A DNA stretch of 64,000 nt from Brevundimonas sp. (GTDB lineage: Bacteria > Pseudomonadota > Alphaproteobacteria > Caulobacterales > Caulobacteraceae). The position numbers were made by a program, and so were the translations under genes. The DNA lies in contig NZ_JACVCG010000003.1 in NCBI RefSeq assembly GCF_016742135.1, positions 310,001 to 374,000 of the forward strand, read 5' to 3'. The notes beneath the pieces were generated by a model. That model saw only the letters and a program-made list of their open reading frames with translations. It was not told where the DNA came from and ran no database searches. Of the stretch, positions 44,260 through 53,582 are shown piece after piece; the stretch's first letter is position 1, and each line of letters opens with the position of its first letter.

Positions 44260-46115
44260 TCCGCGCGCTTCTCGCCCGTGTGGTCCCGGCCCTCGCCGCG
44301 GCTGTGGCTGTCCTCTCGCTCAGCCTGCCCGTTCAGGCCCAGACTGCCCCCACCCGACCCGATGCGCCGAAGAAGCTGGTCTTTTCGGTCCTGTCGGCCG
44401 AGGGCCAGGCGTCCTCGGGGCCGCTGTGGACACCCCTTCTGGAGGATCTGGAGCGGGCCCTGGGCATTCCGGTCGAGGCCCGCTTCGGCTCCAACTATTC
44501 GGTGCTGGTCGAGGCGATGAGCGCCAACCAGACCCAGATCGGCTGGTTCTCGGCCCTGCCGGCGGTCCAGGCCATCGACCGCGCCGGGGCCGAGGTCATC
44601 GCCCGGACCGTCGATCTCGAGGGCAAGGACTCCTATGTCTCTACCCTGGTCGTGCGGCGGGGTTCCGGCATCACCCTTGCCGACGTCGAGCGGTGCGATC
44701 GCTCGCTGAATTTCGGCCTCGGTGACGCCCAGTCGACCTCGGGCACGCTGGCGCCGATGACCTATTTCTTCAGCCCGCGCGGCATTGATCCCCGGACCTG
44801 CTTTTCCACGGTCCGATCCGCCAACCACCAGGCCAATTCTTTCGCCATCGCCAACGGCCAGGTGGATGTTGCGACCTCCAACTCGGTCAACACCGTCTTC
44901 CTGAATCGTCAGAATCCGCAGATCGCTTCCCAGATCGAGGTCATCTGGGAATCGCCGCCGATCCCGGAGTCGGGCATTCTGGTGAAAGGTGACCTGCCCC
45001 GCTGGCTCAAGCTCGAGATCGCCGAATTCTTCACCGGCTATGGTCAGGGGTTCGGCCCCGAGGCCGATCGCCAGCGTCGGGTCATGCAGAGGCTGAACTA
45101 TTCCCAGTTCCGGGCTGCCGATAACAGCTATCTGAACCCGATCCGCGAAATGAAGGCCGATCAGGCCCGCCGCGAGGGTACGCCCCCCGAGGTGGCCCCG
45201 CCGGCGCCCGTGAATCTGGTCCAGATGGCGCGCCAGTGGGGGCCGTTCGGCCTGATCGGCCTGCTGATCGTCTTCGCCCTGCTCGCCAATATGCGTCGCC
45301 CGGCCGCGCCCGTGTCGCGGGACCCGGCCACGGTGCCGCCGCCGCCCGAGAAATCGACGGCCGCCTGGTCGCTGGACATCCTGCTATGGGGCGGTCTGGC
45401 CATCATCCTGATCGCCAGCTTCGGCCGGGTCGACATGCCGAACCTCGGCAATCTGTTCTCCAACACCGAGAACATGCGCAACTACGGCCGCGATTTCCTG
45501 TCGCCTGATTTCTCGGACTGGAAGATTCTGGTCGGCCAGATGTGGCTGACGGTCCAGATCGCCCTCTGGGGCACCTTCCTCGCGGTGTTCCTCGCCGTGC
45601 CGCTCAGCCTGATGGCGTCGCGCAATCTGGCCCCCGCCTGGCTGGTCTGGCCGGTCCGGCGTCTGATGGACCTTTTGCGGTCGATTCCCGATCTGGTCAG
45701 CGCCACCCTGTTCATTGTGGCCGTGGGTCTGGGGCCGCTGGCCGGGGTGCTCGCTATCGGCCTGAATACGGCGGGCGTTCTGGCCAAGCTGTTCTCGGAA
45801 GCGGTGGAATCGATCGACTCCGGCCCCATCGACGGGGTCAAGGCCACCGGGGCCGGGCGTCTGCATGAAATCGCCTGGGGCGTGATCCCCCAGGTGGCAC
45901 CCCTGTGGACCAGCTTTGCCCTCTACCGTTTCGAATCGAACAGCCGCGCGGCCACCGTGCTGGGCCTGATCGGCGCGGGCGGCATCGGCCAGGTGCTGTT
46001 CGAAAGCCTGCAGGCCTTCGACTACAATACGGTCTCGACCATCGCCATCATCATCATCGTGGCGGTGACCCTGATCGACATGCTGTCACAAGCCATGCGC
46101 AAACGTCTGCTTTAA
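44256..46115 (+). CDS. Phosphonate/phosphate transporter: fused PhnD binding protein and PhnE permease
   Basis: A single uninterrupted 619-residue frame. Residues 1-28 are a signal sequence (LSLPVQAQ). Residues 35-310 are a PhnD-type binding domain: [55 protein letters not shown] and [21 protein letters not shown] membrane segment follows at about 328-345, a Pro-rich linker, another segment at about 368-390, and a PhnE permease with the EAA loop [21 protein letters not shown] near residue 515. Normally PhnD and PhnE are separate proteins. Tethering the binding domain resembles fused glutamine or osmoprotectant transporters. It is coupled to phnC by ATGA and followed 36 bases later by a PstS-like gene. 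Confidence 0.93.
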   Translation: MIRALLARVVPALAAAVAVLSLSLPVQAQTAPTRPDAPKKLVFSVLSAEGQASSGPLWTPLLEDLERALGIPVEARFGSNYSVLVEAMSANQTQIGWFSALPAVQAIDRAGAEVIARTVDLEGKDSYVSTLVVRRGSGITLADVERCDRSLNFGLGDAQSTSGTLAPMTYFFSPRGIDPRTCFSTVRSANHQANSFAIANGQVDVATSNSVNTVFLNRQNPQIASQIEVIWESPPIPESGILVKGDLPRWLKLEIAEFFTGYGQGFGPEADRQRRVMQRLNYSQFRAADNSYLNPIREMKADQARREGTPPEVAPPAPVNLVQMARQWGPFGLIGLLIVFALLANMRRPAAPVSRDPATVPPPPEKSTAAWSLDILLWGGLAIILIASFGRVDMPNLGNLFSNTENMRNYGRDFLSPDFSDWKILVGQMWLTVQIALWGTFLAVFLAVPLSLMASRNLAPAWLVWPVRRLMDLLRSIPDLVSATLFIVAVGLGPLAGVLAIGLNTAGVLAKLFSEAVESIDSGPIDGVKATGAGRLHEIAWGVIPQVAPLWTSFALYRFESNSRAATVLGLIGAGGIGQVLFESLQAFDYNTVSTIAIIIIVAVTLIDMLSQAMRKRLL

Positions 46116-46151
46116 GGGCGTCAGCCTGTCATCCGCATACGAGGTTGTTTC

Positions 46152-47204
46152 ATGCGTCTCAGCTTTCTGGCCGTCGCCGCCCTGTCGGCGCTGGCCCTTG
46201 CCGCCTGCGGCGATCAGGGGGGCTCGTCCACCCGCGACGGCATCTGGGCCGCCGGGTCCTCGACGGTCTTCCCCTTCACGACCCGGGTCGCCGAGAATTT
46301 CGCGCGCAATACCGGCGGGGCCATGCCCCGGGTGGAAGCCCTGGGCACCGGCGGGGGCATTCAGGCCTTCTGTCGGGGGACCGGTGCGCATACGCCGGAC
46401 ATCGCCAATGCCTCGCGCCAGATGAAGGCGTCCGAGTACGACATGTGCGCCGCCAATGGCGTCACCGAGATCATCGAGATCAAGATCGGCTTTGACGGCC
46501 TTGTGATCGCCACGGCACGTACCGGGGCCGATTTCGCCTTCGAGGGCGCGGATCTGTATCTGGCCCTGGCCAAGGATGTGCCGGGCGGTGACGGCTTCAT
46601 TGCCAACCCCCACACCCGCTGGGACCAGGTCCGCCCGGGCCTGCCGTCGACCCGGATCCTGGTCTATGGCCCGCCGCCCACCTCGGGCACGCGCGATTCC
46701 TGGCTGGAGCTGGGCATGACGCCGGCGGCCATGGCCAATCCGACGCTGGCGGCCCTGTCGGAGAGCGACAAGGGCGCGTTCGATACCCGCGCCCATACCC
46801 TGCGCGAGGACCAGGTCTGGGTTGACGCGGGCGAGAATGACAACGCCATCGTCCAGACCCTGACGCGTACGCCCGGTTCGGTCGGCGTCTTCGGCTATTC
46901 CTTCCTCGAACAGAATTCGGAATCGGTGAAGGCGGCCAGCGTCAACGGCGTCTATCCGACGCTCGAGACCATTTCATCGGGCGCGTATCCGATCAGCCGG
47001 TCGATGTATATCTATGTCAAGAAGGCCCATATCGGCGTGACGCCGGGTCTGGACCAGTTCATCGCCGAATTCGTCTCGGACGCGGCGTCTGGCCCCGGCG
47101 GGTATCTGCAGGACCGGGGTCTGGTGCCGCTGCCCGAAGCCGAGCTGGCTGCCCAGCGCAAGATCGCTCGCGCCCACACGCCGATGGCCCGTCCCGCCGA
47201 ATAG
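46152..47204 (+). CDS. PstS-like phosphate-binding lipoprotein
   Basis: A 350-residue substrate-binding protein. LALAAC ends the signal with Cys19 as the lipidated residue, so it should be anchored to a membrane. WAAGSSTVFPFTTRVAENFA is the PstS-type phosphate-binding start, and ALGTGGGIQAFCRG and TPDIANASRQMK continue it; PPPTSGTRDSWLE matches the second phosphate loop. The genes for PstC, PstA and PstB are not in the window; the neighbours are phnC and the phnDE fusion. It may serve a Pst system elsewhere or supply ligand to the fusion transporter, an inference from position. Its operon partner suggests control by phosphate starvation. Confidence 0.88.
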   Translation: MRLSFLAVAALSALALAACGDQGGSSTRDGIWAAGSSTVFPFTTRVAENFARNTGGAMPRVEALGTGGGIQAFCRGTGAHTPDIANASRQMKASEYDMCAANGVTEIIEIKIGFDGLVIATARTGADFAFEGADLYLALAKDVPGGDGFIANPHTRWDQVRPGLPSTRILVYGPPPTSGTRDSWLELGMTPAAMANPTLAALSESDKGAFDTRAHTLREDQVWVDAGENDNAIVQTLTRTPGSVGVFGYSFLEQNSESVKAASVNGVYPTLETISSGAYPISRSMYIYVKKAHIGVTPGLDQFIAEFVSDAASGPGGYLQDRGLVPLPEAELAAQRKIARAHTPMARPAE

Positions 47205-47217
47205 GGCGCCCGACCGA

Positions 47218-47837
47218 TCAGGACGTCGCGCGTTCGGCCAGCCGCCGCGCGACGTCCGCCATCCGGTACAGCAGCAGATAGTGATCGCCCGACACCGGCT
47301 CCGGCAGGCTGTAGGGCGGGGCCTCGAGGTTCAGATGCCGCGAGGCGTGAGGCTGGGTCGGCTCCAGATCGACATTGTCGAAGCCGCGATTCGTGGTGAC
47401 CAGCAGCCAGTCGGCCCCCGAAGCGACCATGTTCGCCAGCGCGGCCCAGACATCGGCTTCGTCGAGGTGGTTCAGCATGTCCTTGCTGAAAACCAGATCG
47501 GCGCGCGCCGGGGCGTCCTTTGTGATGTCCAGCGGCTGAAAGTCGTGCGTGGGATGGCGCAGGCGGTTGTCGTGGATCAGCGCCGGGACAACGTCATAGC
47601 CCACATAGACCAGGCCCGGGTGGTCGGCCAGCAGCTCCGGCATCCAGTTGAAATCGCCACAGGGAATGTCGGCCATGGAGCGGATGTCGTGCGCGCGGAT
47701 CACCGCGTCCAGGACGTTGAGGGCGTGGCGGACCGTCGGGGCGGTGCGTTCGGATCCGGGCCCGAAGCGGATTCCGGTGAGCCCCAGAGTCGCTGCTCAT
47801 ACACAGCCGAGAACCGCGCGGCATTATCCCGGGGCAT
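47218..47837 (-). pseudogene. Class I SAM-dependent methyltransferase, interrupted by a one-base frameshift
   Basis: From the ATG at 47837 one frame reads MPRDNAARFSAVYEQRLWG then SPESASGP; a different frame then continues GSERTAPTVRHALNVLD and runs through MADIPCGDFNWMPELL to the stop at 47218. Joining them gives about 206 residues with the family pattern WGSxESxSGxGS followed by DxPCGDFNWM. The switch lies in the GGATCCGGGCCCG run at about 47752-47764 and needs one added base. It is a true -1 mutation or a sequencing error. The intact 3' frame alone could start at GTG 47703 (161 residues). The ATG is 4 bases after the glycosyltransferase stop, so the two form an operon. Confidence 0.8.
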
Positions 47838-47841
47838 ACCG

Positions 47842-48930
47842 TCAGGCGGCCTGCGACCGGCGGCGCAGCCGGGTTATGCGGCGCAGGCGACGCCAGAACC
47901 GGCCCCGCTCCGGTTCGGGATAGGGTTCGAGGTTCTCGACGAACTGTTCGGCCGAGGCCCGCCAGCTGAACTTTTCTGCATAGGCGCGGACCTCGGCCCG
48001 ATCGAGATCGAGGCAGGCCATGCAGGCCTTCCTGAGATCGTCATCGATGGCCCCGGCCCCCGATCCCGGGATGATGTCGATCGGGCCATGTGCGGGGAAG
48101 GCGGCCACGGGCGTGCCGGTCGCCATGGCCTCCAGGATCACCAGCCCGAAGGTGTCGGTCCAGCTGGGGAAGACGAACACATCGGCGTCGCGGAAGCACC
48201 GCGCGAGTTCCTCGCCGAAGCGGGCCCCGAGGAATTTGGCCTCCGGGTATTTCTGTTCCAATTCGGCCCGCGCAGGGCCGTCGCCGACCACGATCTTGGT
48301 GCCGGGCAGGTCCTGTTCGAGGAAGGTCTCGATGTTCTTTTCGACCGCCACCCGGCCGACATTCAGCCAGAAGGGACGGGGCCAGTCCTTGCCGCCCAGT
48401 TCGTCATAGATACGCGGCAGATCGGGGTTGAACAGTTCGGTGTCCACGCCCCGCGACCAGGGCGAGACGTTGCGGAACCCGTGCTCGACCAGTTCGTCGC
48501 GCAGGGTCGGGGTCGCCACCATCAGCCGGCCGGACGGCTTGTGGAACCATTTCATATAGGCATAGCCGACCTGTACCGGGACGGGGAAACGGGCCGAGAT
48601 GTATTCCGGGAATTTCGTGTGATAGCTGGTGGTGAAGGGCAGTTTCCACTCCACGCAGATGCGCCGCGTGGCGATGCCGATCGGCCCTTCGGTGGCGATA
48701 TGAACCGCGTCCGGCTCGAACGCCCGCAGCCGCTCGCGGATTTCCTCCTCGGCGCCCAGCGCCAGCCGGATCTCGGGGTAGGTGGGGCAGGGAATGGTCT
48801 TGAACTGGCTGGGTTCGATGACCTCGACCTCGTGGCCCATGCCGCGGCATTCCGCCACGGTTCGGGTCAGGGTTCGGACGACGCCATTGACCTGGGGCTC
48901 CCAGGCGTCGGTGGCCAGAATGATGCGCAT
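47842..48930 (-). CDS. GT4-family glycosyltransferase (family 1 group)
   Basis: A 362-residue GT-B glycosyltransferase. MRIILATDAWEPQVNGVVRTL is the N-terminal nucleotide-fold start of the MgtA/SqdX-like branch; YHTKFPEYISARF and SRGVDTELFNP follow. FWLNVGRVAVEKNIETFLE and FVFPSWTDTFGLVILEAMATGTPVAAFP form the donor-binding C-terminal half with the EX7E-type motif. This branch transfers sugars to lipids such as diacylglycerol or phosphatidylinositol. It faces away from putA and ends opposite the phosphate/phosphonate uptake genes; glycolipids replace phospholipids in phosphate-starved Alphaproteobacteria, so a link is possible but only inferred. A methyltransferase (frameshifted) follows. Confidence 0.9.
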   Translation of the reverse strand: MRIILATDAWEPQVNGVVRTLTRTVAECRGMGHEVEVIEPSQFKTIPCPTYPEIRLALGAEEEIRERLRAFEPDAVHIATEGPIGIATRRICVEWKLPFTTSYHTKFPEYISARFPVPVQVGYAYMKWFHKPSGRLMVATPTLRDELVEHGFRNVSPWSRGVDTELFNPDLPRIYDELGGKDWPRPFWLNVGRVAVEKNIETFLEQDLPGTKIVVGDGPARAELEQKYPEAKFLGARFGEELARCFRDADVFVFPSWTDTFGLVILEAMATGTPVAAFPAHGPIDIIPGSGAGAIDDDLRKACMACLDLDRAEVRAYAEKFSWRASAEQFVENLEPYPEPERGRFWRRLRRITRLRRRSQAA

Positions 48931-49078
48931 GGAGGGCCGCTGCAGCCTTTATATCCGTGAGGGACCGAGACTTACCCCGAAGCGTTGTCGAAGGCGAGCC
49001 GGGATCGTGGCCCGGGGTGGCCGCAAAGACTTCATTACGCCTCTCCCGTTTCCCGAAAGAAGTCGCTAAGGGGGCCGG

Positions 49079-52000
49079 ATGGCCGCGAGCGATCCCCTTT
49101 CCCCGTTTGACGAAAGCCTCCTGTCCCAGAATTGGGACGCGCTGGACTCTGCCAAATACGTCGATGAGACGACCGCCGTACGCGACCTTCTGGGCCGGGT
49201 GCCGCTATCGACGGACGAGCGCTCGACGGTGGTCGACGAGGCCGTCGCCCTGGTCGAATCCGCCCGCCGCGATCACCGTCTGGAGGGCGTGGTCGAAAGC
49301 TTCCTGCAGGAGTTCTCGCTGGGCACGCGCGAGGGTCTGGCCCTTATGTGTCTGGCAGAGGCCCTGCTGCGCACCCCCGATGAGGATACGCGCGACCGGC
49401 TGATCGCGGAAAAGATCGGATCGGCCGACTGGGCCAGCCATATGGGCCAGTCCGACAGCCTGTTCGTGAACGCCTCGACCTGGGGGCTGATGCTGACGGG
49501 CAAGCTGGTCGAGGTCGATGAGGATGCGCGTCGCGACCTGCCCGGCTTCCTCCGGCGGGTGGCGGGCCGGATCGGCGAACCGGTCATCCGTCAGGCGGTC
49601 GCCGCCGCCGTCCGCATGATGGGCGAGCAGTTCGTCGTCGGGCGCACGATCGGCGGTGCCCTCAAGCGCGCCAATCGCGAGAAGTGGCTGTGCAGCTTCG
49701 ACATGCTGGGCGAAGGCGCGCGCACCACGACCGATGCCGAACGCTATGAGAAAATCTATGCCGACGCCATCCACGCGGTCGGCAAGGGCCGCGCCCAGCG
49801 TCCGGAGTCGAAGGGGCCCCAGACCGGCCACGGCGTATCCGTCAAGCTGTCGGCCCTGTCGCCCCGTTATGAGGCGGTGCAGAGCGCCCGCGTCTGGGAG
49901 GAGCTGTATCCCCGGGTCAAGCGGTTGGCCCTGATCGCCGCCGAATACGACCTCAACTTCTGCATGGACGCCGAGGAAGCGGATCGGCTGGTTATTTCCC
50001 TGAAGCTGCTCGACCGGTTGGCGCACGATCCCGATCTGGGCACCTGGAAGGGGCTGGGTCTGGCGGTACAGGCCTATCAGAAGCGGGCGCCCGAGGTGGT
50101 GGGTCGTGTGGCCGAACTGGCCCGGACCTCGGGCCGTCGCCTGATGGTGCGTCTGGTCAAGGGTGCCTATTGGGATACCGAGATCAAGCGCGCCCAGGTC
50201 ATGGGACGCCCCGACTACCCGGTCTATACGACCAAGGCTGCGACCGACCTCAACTATCTGGTCTGCGCCCAGGCCATCATCGATGCGGCCCCGCATCTGT
50301 ACGGCCAGTTCGCCACCCACAATGCCGTGTCGCTGACGGCCGTGCATCGCATGGCCAGGCGCGCCGACGTCAGGGTCGAGTTCCAGCGCCTGCATGGCAT
50401 GGGCGAAGCCCTGTACGACGCCGCCGAAGCCGCCTGGAAGGCGGATCGTCCGGTGGTCCGGGCCTATGCCCCCGTGGGCGGCCACGAGGAACTGCTGCCC
50501 TATCTGGTCCGGCGTCTGCTCGAGAACGGGGCCAACTCCTCCTTCGTCCATGTGTTGATGGACGAGCGTGTGCCCGCCGCGACCGTTGCGACCGATCCCA
50601 TTTCCCTGGTCGAGGCCCAGCCCGACCGCCACCCCAAGATCCCGGTGCCCAGAGACATGTACGGTGACCGCCTGAACTCGTCCGGACGCGACTATTCCCG
50701 CCAGGAAGACCGCGACGCCCACCTCCAGGCGCTGGAGCTGGTCGACCGCGAAAAGCTGACCTCCGGGCCGATCATCAATGGCCGGATGCAGGCCGGGATC
50801 AATCCCGAAGACGTAACTAACCCCTATCGGCGCGACGACATTCTGGGCCATGTGTCCGAGGCCTCGCCCGAGGACATCGACACCGCTATCGCCAACGCCG
50901 GTCGCGCCCAGATTGCCTGGGACCGCAAGGGCGGCCATGCCCGGGCCCATGTGCTGCGCGCCATGGCCGACGGCCTCGAGGCTGACCTGGACCGTCTGGT
51001 CGCCCTGCTGAGCCGTGAGGCGGGCAAGACGCTGAACGACGGCGTGGCCGAGGTGCGCGAGGCCGCCGACTTCTGTCGCTATTACGCCATGCTGGCCGAG
51101 CGCGACTTCGGCGGGCCGGAAGCCCTGACCGGCCCGGCGGGCGAAACCAACAAGCTGGTCCTGCACGGCCGGGGCGTCTTTGCCTGTATCAGTCCGTGGA
51201 ACTTCCCGCTCGCCATCTTCACCGGCCAGGTTGCAGCGGCGCTGGCTGCCGGCAATGCCGTGGTGGCCAAGCCCGCCGAACAGACCCCCCTGATCGCCGC
51301 CGAGGCCGTGCGCCTCTATCACCGCTGTGGGCTGGACCCGAACCTTCTGGCCCTGCTGCCGGGTCGGGGCGAGACGGTGGGGGCGAAACTGGTCTCCCAT
51401 CCGGGCATCGACGGCGTGGCCTTTACCGGCGGCACCGAAACCGCCTGGGCGATCAACAAGGCCATCGCCGCCCGCCCCGGCCCGATCCTGCCCTTTATCG
51501 CCGAAACCGGCGGGCTGAATGCCATGTTCGTCGACACCACCGCCCTGCGCGAGCAGGTGATCGATGATGTGCTGGTCTCGGCCTTCGGCTCGGCCGGCCA
51601 GCGCTGCTCGGCCCTGCGGATCCTCTATGTCCCGAAGGACGGCGCCCAGGTGCTGATCGACGGGCTGAAGGGCGCGCTGGATGCCATGGTCATCGGCGAC
51701 CCGGCCGATCCGTCGACCGACGTCGGCCCCGTGATCGACGCCGAAAGCCGCAAAATCCTTGAGGATCACGTTGCCCGGCTGGAAAAGGAGGGCAAAATCC
51801 TCGCCAGGGGCAATCTGCCGGAAGAGGCCGCGCGCGGCGATCTGTTCGCCCCGGTGATCGCCGAGATTCCGACGCCCGACTTCCTCGAGAAGGAGGTCTT
51901 CGGCCCGATCCTGCACATCTATCGCTATGGCCCGAACGAGCTGAAGTCGGTCACCGAAAGGCTGGCCGGGCGCGGCTATGGCCTGACGCTGGGCGTCCAC

Positions 52001-52237
52001 AGCCGCATCGAGGCCTTCGCCGATCAGGTGATCCGTCTGGTCCCCGCCGGCAATGTCTATATCAACCGCTCGATGACCGGCGCGGTGGTCGGCGTCCAGC
52101 CGTTCGGCGGCGAGGGCCTGTCGGGAACCGGTCCCAAGGCCGGCGGCCCCAACAGCCTGATCCGCTATGCCGCCGAAAAGGCCATCTCGAACAACATCGC
52201 CGCCCAGGGCGGCGACCCGGCGCTGATGAATTTGTAG
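49079..52237 (+). CDS. putA: Bifunctional proline dehydrogenase / L-glutamate-gamma-semialdehyde dehydrogenase PutA
   Basis: Oxidises proline to glutamate in two steps; 1052 residues. The proline dehydrogenase barrel spans about residues 130-450: SVKLSALSPRYEAVQ, FCMDAEEADRLVISL, LMVRLVKGAYWDTEIKRAQ and FATHNAVS are FAD- and proline-site segments, and LVRRLLENGANSSFVH closes it. The aldehyde dehydrogenase domain spans about 520-1020: ISPWNFPLAIFTGQ, FTGGTETAWAINK, catalytic Cys in FGSAGQRCSALRIL and QPFGGEGLSGTGPKAGG. No N-terminal ribbon-helix-helix DNA-binding domain is present, so it is not a self-regulating PutA. The length is that of the short PutA type. Confidence 0.97.
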   Translation: MAASDPLSPFDESLLSQNWDALDSAKYVDETTAVRDLLGRVPLSTDERSTVVDEAVALVESARRDHRLEGVVESFLQEFSLGTREGLALMCLAEALLRTPDEDTRDRLIAEKIGSADWASHMGQSDSLFVNASTWGLMLTGKLVEVDEDARRDLPGFLRRVAGRIGEPVIRQAVAAAVRMMGEQFVVGRTIGGALKRANREKWLCSFDMLGEGARTTTDAERYEKIYADAIHAVGKGRAQRPESKGPQTGHGVSVKLSALSPRYEAVQSARVWEELYPRVKRLALIAAEYDLNFCMDAEEADRLVISLKLLDRLAHDPDLGTWKGLGLAVQAYQKRAPEVVGRVAELARTSGRRLMVRLVKGAYWDTEIKRAQVMGRPDYPVYTTKAATDLNYLVCAQAIIDAAPHLYGQFATHNAVSLTAVHRMARRADVRVEFQRLHGMGEALYDAAEAAWKADRPVVRAYAPVGGHEELLPYLVRRLLENGANSSFVHVLMDERVPAATVATDPISLVEAQPDRHPKIPVPRDMYGDRLNSSGRDYSRQEDRDAHLQALELVDREKLTSGPIINGRMQAGINPEDVTNPYRRDDILGHVSEASPEDIDTAIANAGRAQIAWDRKGGHARAHVLRAMADGLEADLDRLVALLSREAGKTLNDGVAEVREAADFCRYYAMLAERDFGGPEALTGPAGETNKLVLHGRGVFACISPWNFPLAIFTGQVAAALAAGNAVVAKPAEQTPLIAAEAVRLYHRCGLDPNLLALLPGRGETVGAKLVSHPGIDGVAFTGGTETAWAINKAIAARPGPILPFIAETGGLNAMFVDTTALREQVIDDVLVSAFGSAGQRCSALRILYVPKDGAQVLIDGLKGALDAMVIGDPADPSTDVGPVIDAESRKILEDHVARLEKEGKILARGNLPEEAARGDLFAPVIAEIPTPDFLEKEVFGPILHIYRYGPNELKSVTERLAGRGYGLTLGVHSRIEAFADQVIRLVPAGNVYINRSMTGAVVGVQPFGGEGLSGTGPKAGGPNSLIRYAAEKAISNNIAAQGGDPALMNL

Positions 52238-52241
52238 GGCA

Positions 52242-53135
52242 ATGTTCCTCGACCCTGCCACTGCTACGGTCTTCGACAGCACGGGATTCGGGAAAGGCGC
52301 CGGGATCTGGCTGTGGGACACGAAGGCGCGGCGACAGCGCTGGATTTCCGTCCCGGGCGGCGGATCGGTGCGCGTCTGGCAGCACGGCGAAGGACTGATG
52401 CGCGTTGTGGATAGCAGCGGCATATCTATCCGGGCGTGTGCCGAACCAGACGTTGAGCTCAGCCGTCTTTGGACGGCGGACGGCGACTGGCGATTCGATG
52501 GCGACAGCGCCTTGTGGATCGAGCCCCTTCCGCTTCTCGTGAAGGGCAAGCGGAATCACACGGATCTGATCATCGTCGACGGACCGGCCCAAACGGTGAC
52601 CCGACACAAGCTCAACTGGTTCTTCGAAGGTGACTACGACTTCGGCTATCAGGGACCGACCGAGTGTCTGGCGATGCCCGCTGTGGGTGTCGTTCTCGTC
52701 GCCGTTGCCCGTAGCAGCACACTTGTGACGCTCGACACGCACACGGGTCAGAAGCTGGACGAGATCCAGCTGCCGGGGCATGGCGGTGTCGGGAACCTCA
52801 AGCGGCTTTCGGACACCACTTTTGCCGCCAGGAACTATGACGCCATGTGTCTGGTCGACGCGACGCGGGGCCTTATCCAGACCTCTGCCGTGCTGCAGCC
52901 GCCCAAGCCCCCCAATGCGGCACAGTTCATAGGAAACTATGATTGGGGCAGCGTCCTGGCCGTTGCACGACCCTTCAGCCGTGACGTCCTCCAGCTCGAT
53001 CCGAAGACATTCGAGGTCATCGGGCGCAGTCGTGTTCTCCGTCGGCCCTTCGACGTTTGCATGATCTCGGAGAACCGGTTCCTGACGCGTTCGTGGCAAA
53101 CGGGCGCGGTCTCCCTCGGCGCTTTCAAGACGTAG
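52242..53135 (+). CDS. Hypothetical protein, beta-propeller-like
   Basis: A 297-residue protein without a recognised family. It starts 4 bases after the putA stop and is probably in its transcript. The sequence is rich in short beta strands with a recurring pattern such as GIWLWDTKARRQRWISVPG, VVLVAVARSSTLVTLDTHTGQKLDEIQLPG and DVLQLDPKTFEVIGRSRVL, which looks like four to five propeller blades of a WD40- or YVTN-like fold. There is no signal peptide or membrane segment. Codon use is somewhat less GC-rich than in putA. The position suggests nothing specific about its role. Confidence 0.7.
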   Translation: MFLDPATATVFDSTGFGKGAGIWLWDTKARRQRWISVPGGGSVRVWQHGEGLMRVVDSSGISIRACAEPDVELSRLWTADGDWRFDGDSALWIEPLPLLVKGKRNHTDLIIVDGPAQTVTRHKLNWFFEGDYDFGYQGPTECLAMPAVGVVLVAVARSSTLVTLDTHTGQKLDEIQLPGHGGVGNLKRLSDTTFAARNYDAMCLVDATRGLIQTSAVLQPPKPPNAAQFIGNYDWGSVLAVARPFSRDVLQLDPKTFEVIGRSRVLRRPFDVCMISENRFLTRSWQTGAVSLGAFKT

Positions 53136-53139
53136 CCCC

Positions 53140-53544
53140 CTAAACCCGCTTCAGCCCCTGTTTGAACGCCGTCACCCGGTCGTCCATCCAGCTTTCGCCC
53201 TCGAACCAGAAGGTGGTCAGGGCCTCGTGGTTCAGTGCCACCCATTCCAGGGCCTTCGGGGCCAGTCGGCTGAGGTCGCGCTCATCGAGGCTGGAGGCCA
53301 GCACGCGCGGGTTCGGACTGATGGAAATGGAGGCACTGGGCTGACCGCGCCCCGGCTTGAGGTAGAGCTTCACGCGCGGTCCGTGCTGCCCCATGGCCGT
53401 CGAGATGAAGATGACGGCCAGAACGCCCGTCCATTCCGGCGGCAGATTGGCCATCTCGACCGGCTCCTCTCCCAGCGCGGTCAGTTCCTCGTCGAGCGTC
53501 GGCTCGCGATCCGTCCAGACAGCAATGGTTTCCTGAACACCCAT
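53140..53544 (-). CDS. Hypothetical protein
   Basis: A 134-residue protein from the ATG at 53544 (MGVQETIAVW). An upstream ATG at 53595 would overlap the HMG-CoA lyase gene end, so I prefer the shorter form. GVLAVIFISTAMGQHGPRVKLYLKPG and ASISISPNPRVLASSL point to a small alpha/beta protein seen in some proteobacteria without known function; WVALNHEALTTFWFEGESWM is near the C-terminus. No membrane or signal segment. It converges with the propeller-like gene, 4 bases between stops. Confidence 0.7.
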   Translation of the reverse strand: MGVQETIAVWTDREPTLDEELTALGEEPVEMANLPPEWTGVLAVIFISTAMGQHGPRVKLYLKPGRGQPSASISISPNPRVLASSLDERDLSRLAPKALEWVALNHEALTTFWFEGESWMDDRVTAFKQGLKRV

Positions 53545-53582
53545 GGCGGCAATCTCTGCCCGTGCTGACGGGGTGTCAAACC

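Noticed and set aside
49205..52549. A 1114-codon open frame antisense to putA
   Set aside because: It mirrors putA codon structure in GC-rich DNA, shows no family resemblance, and PutA is complete on the other strand.
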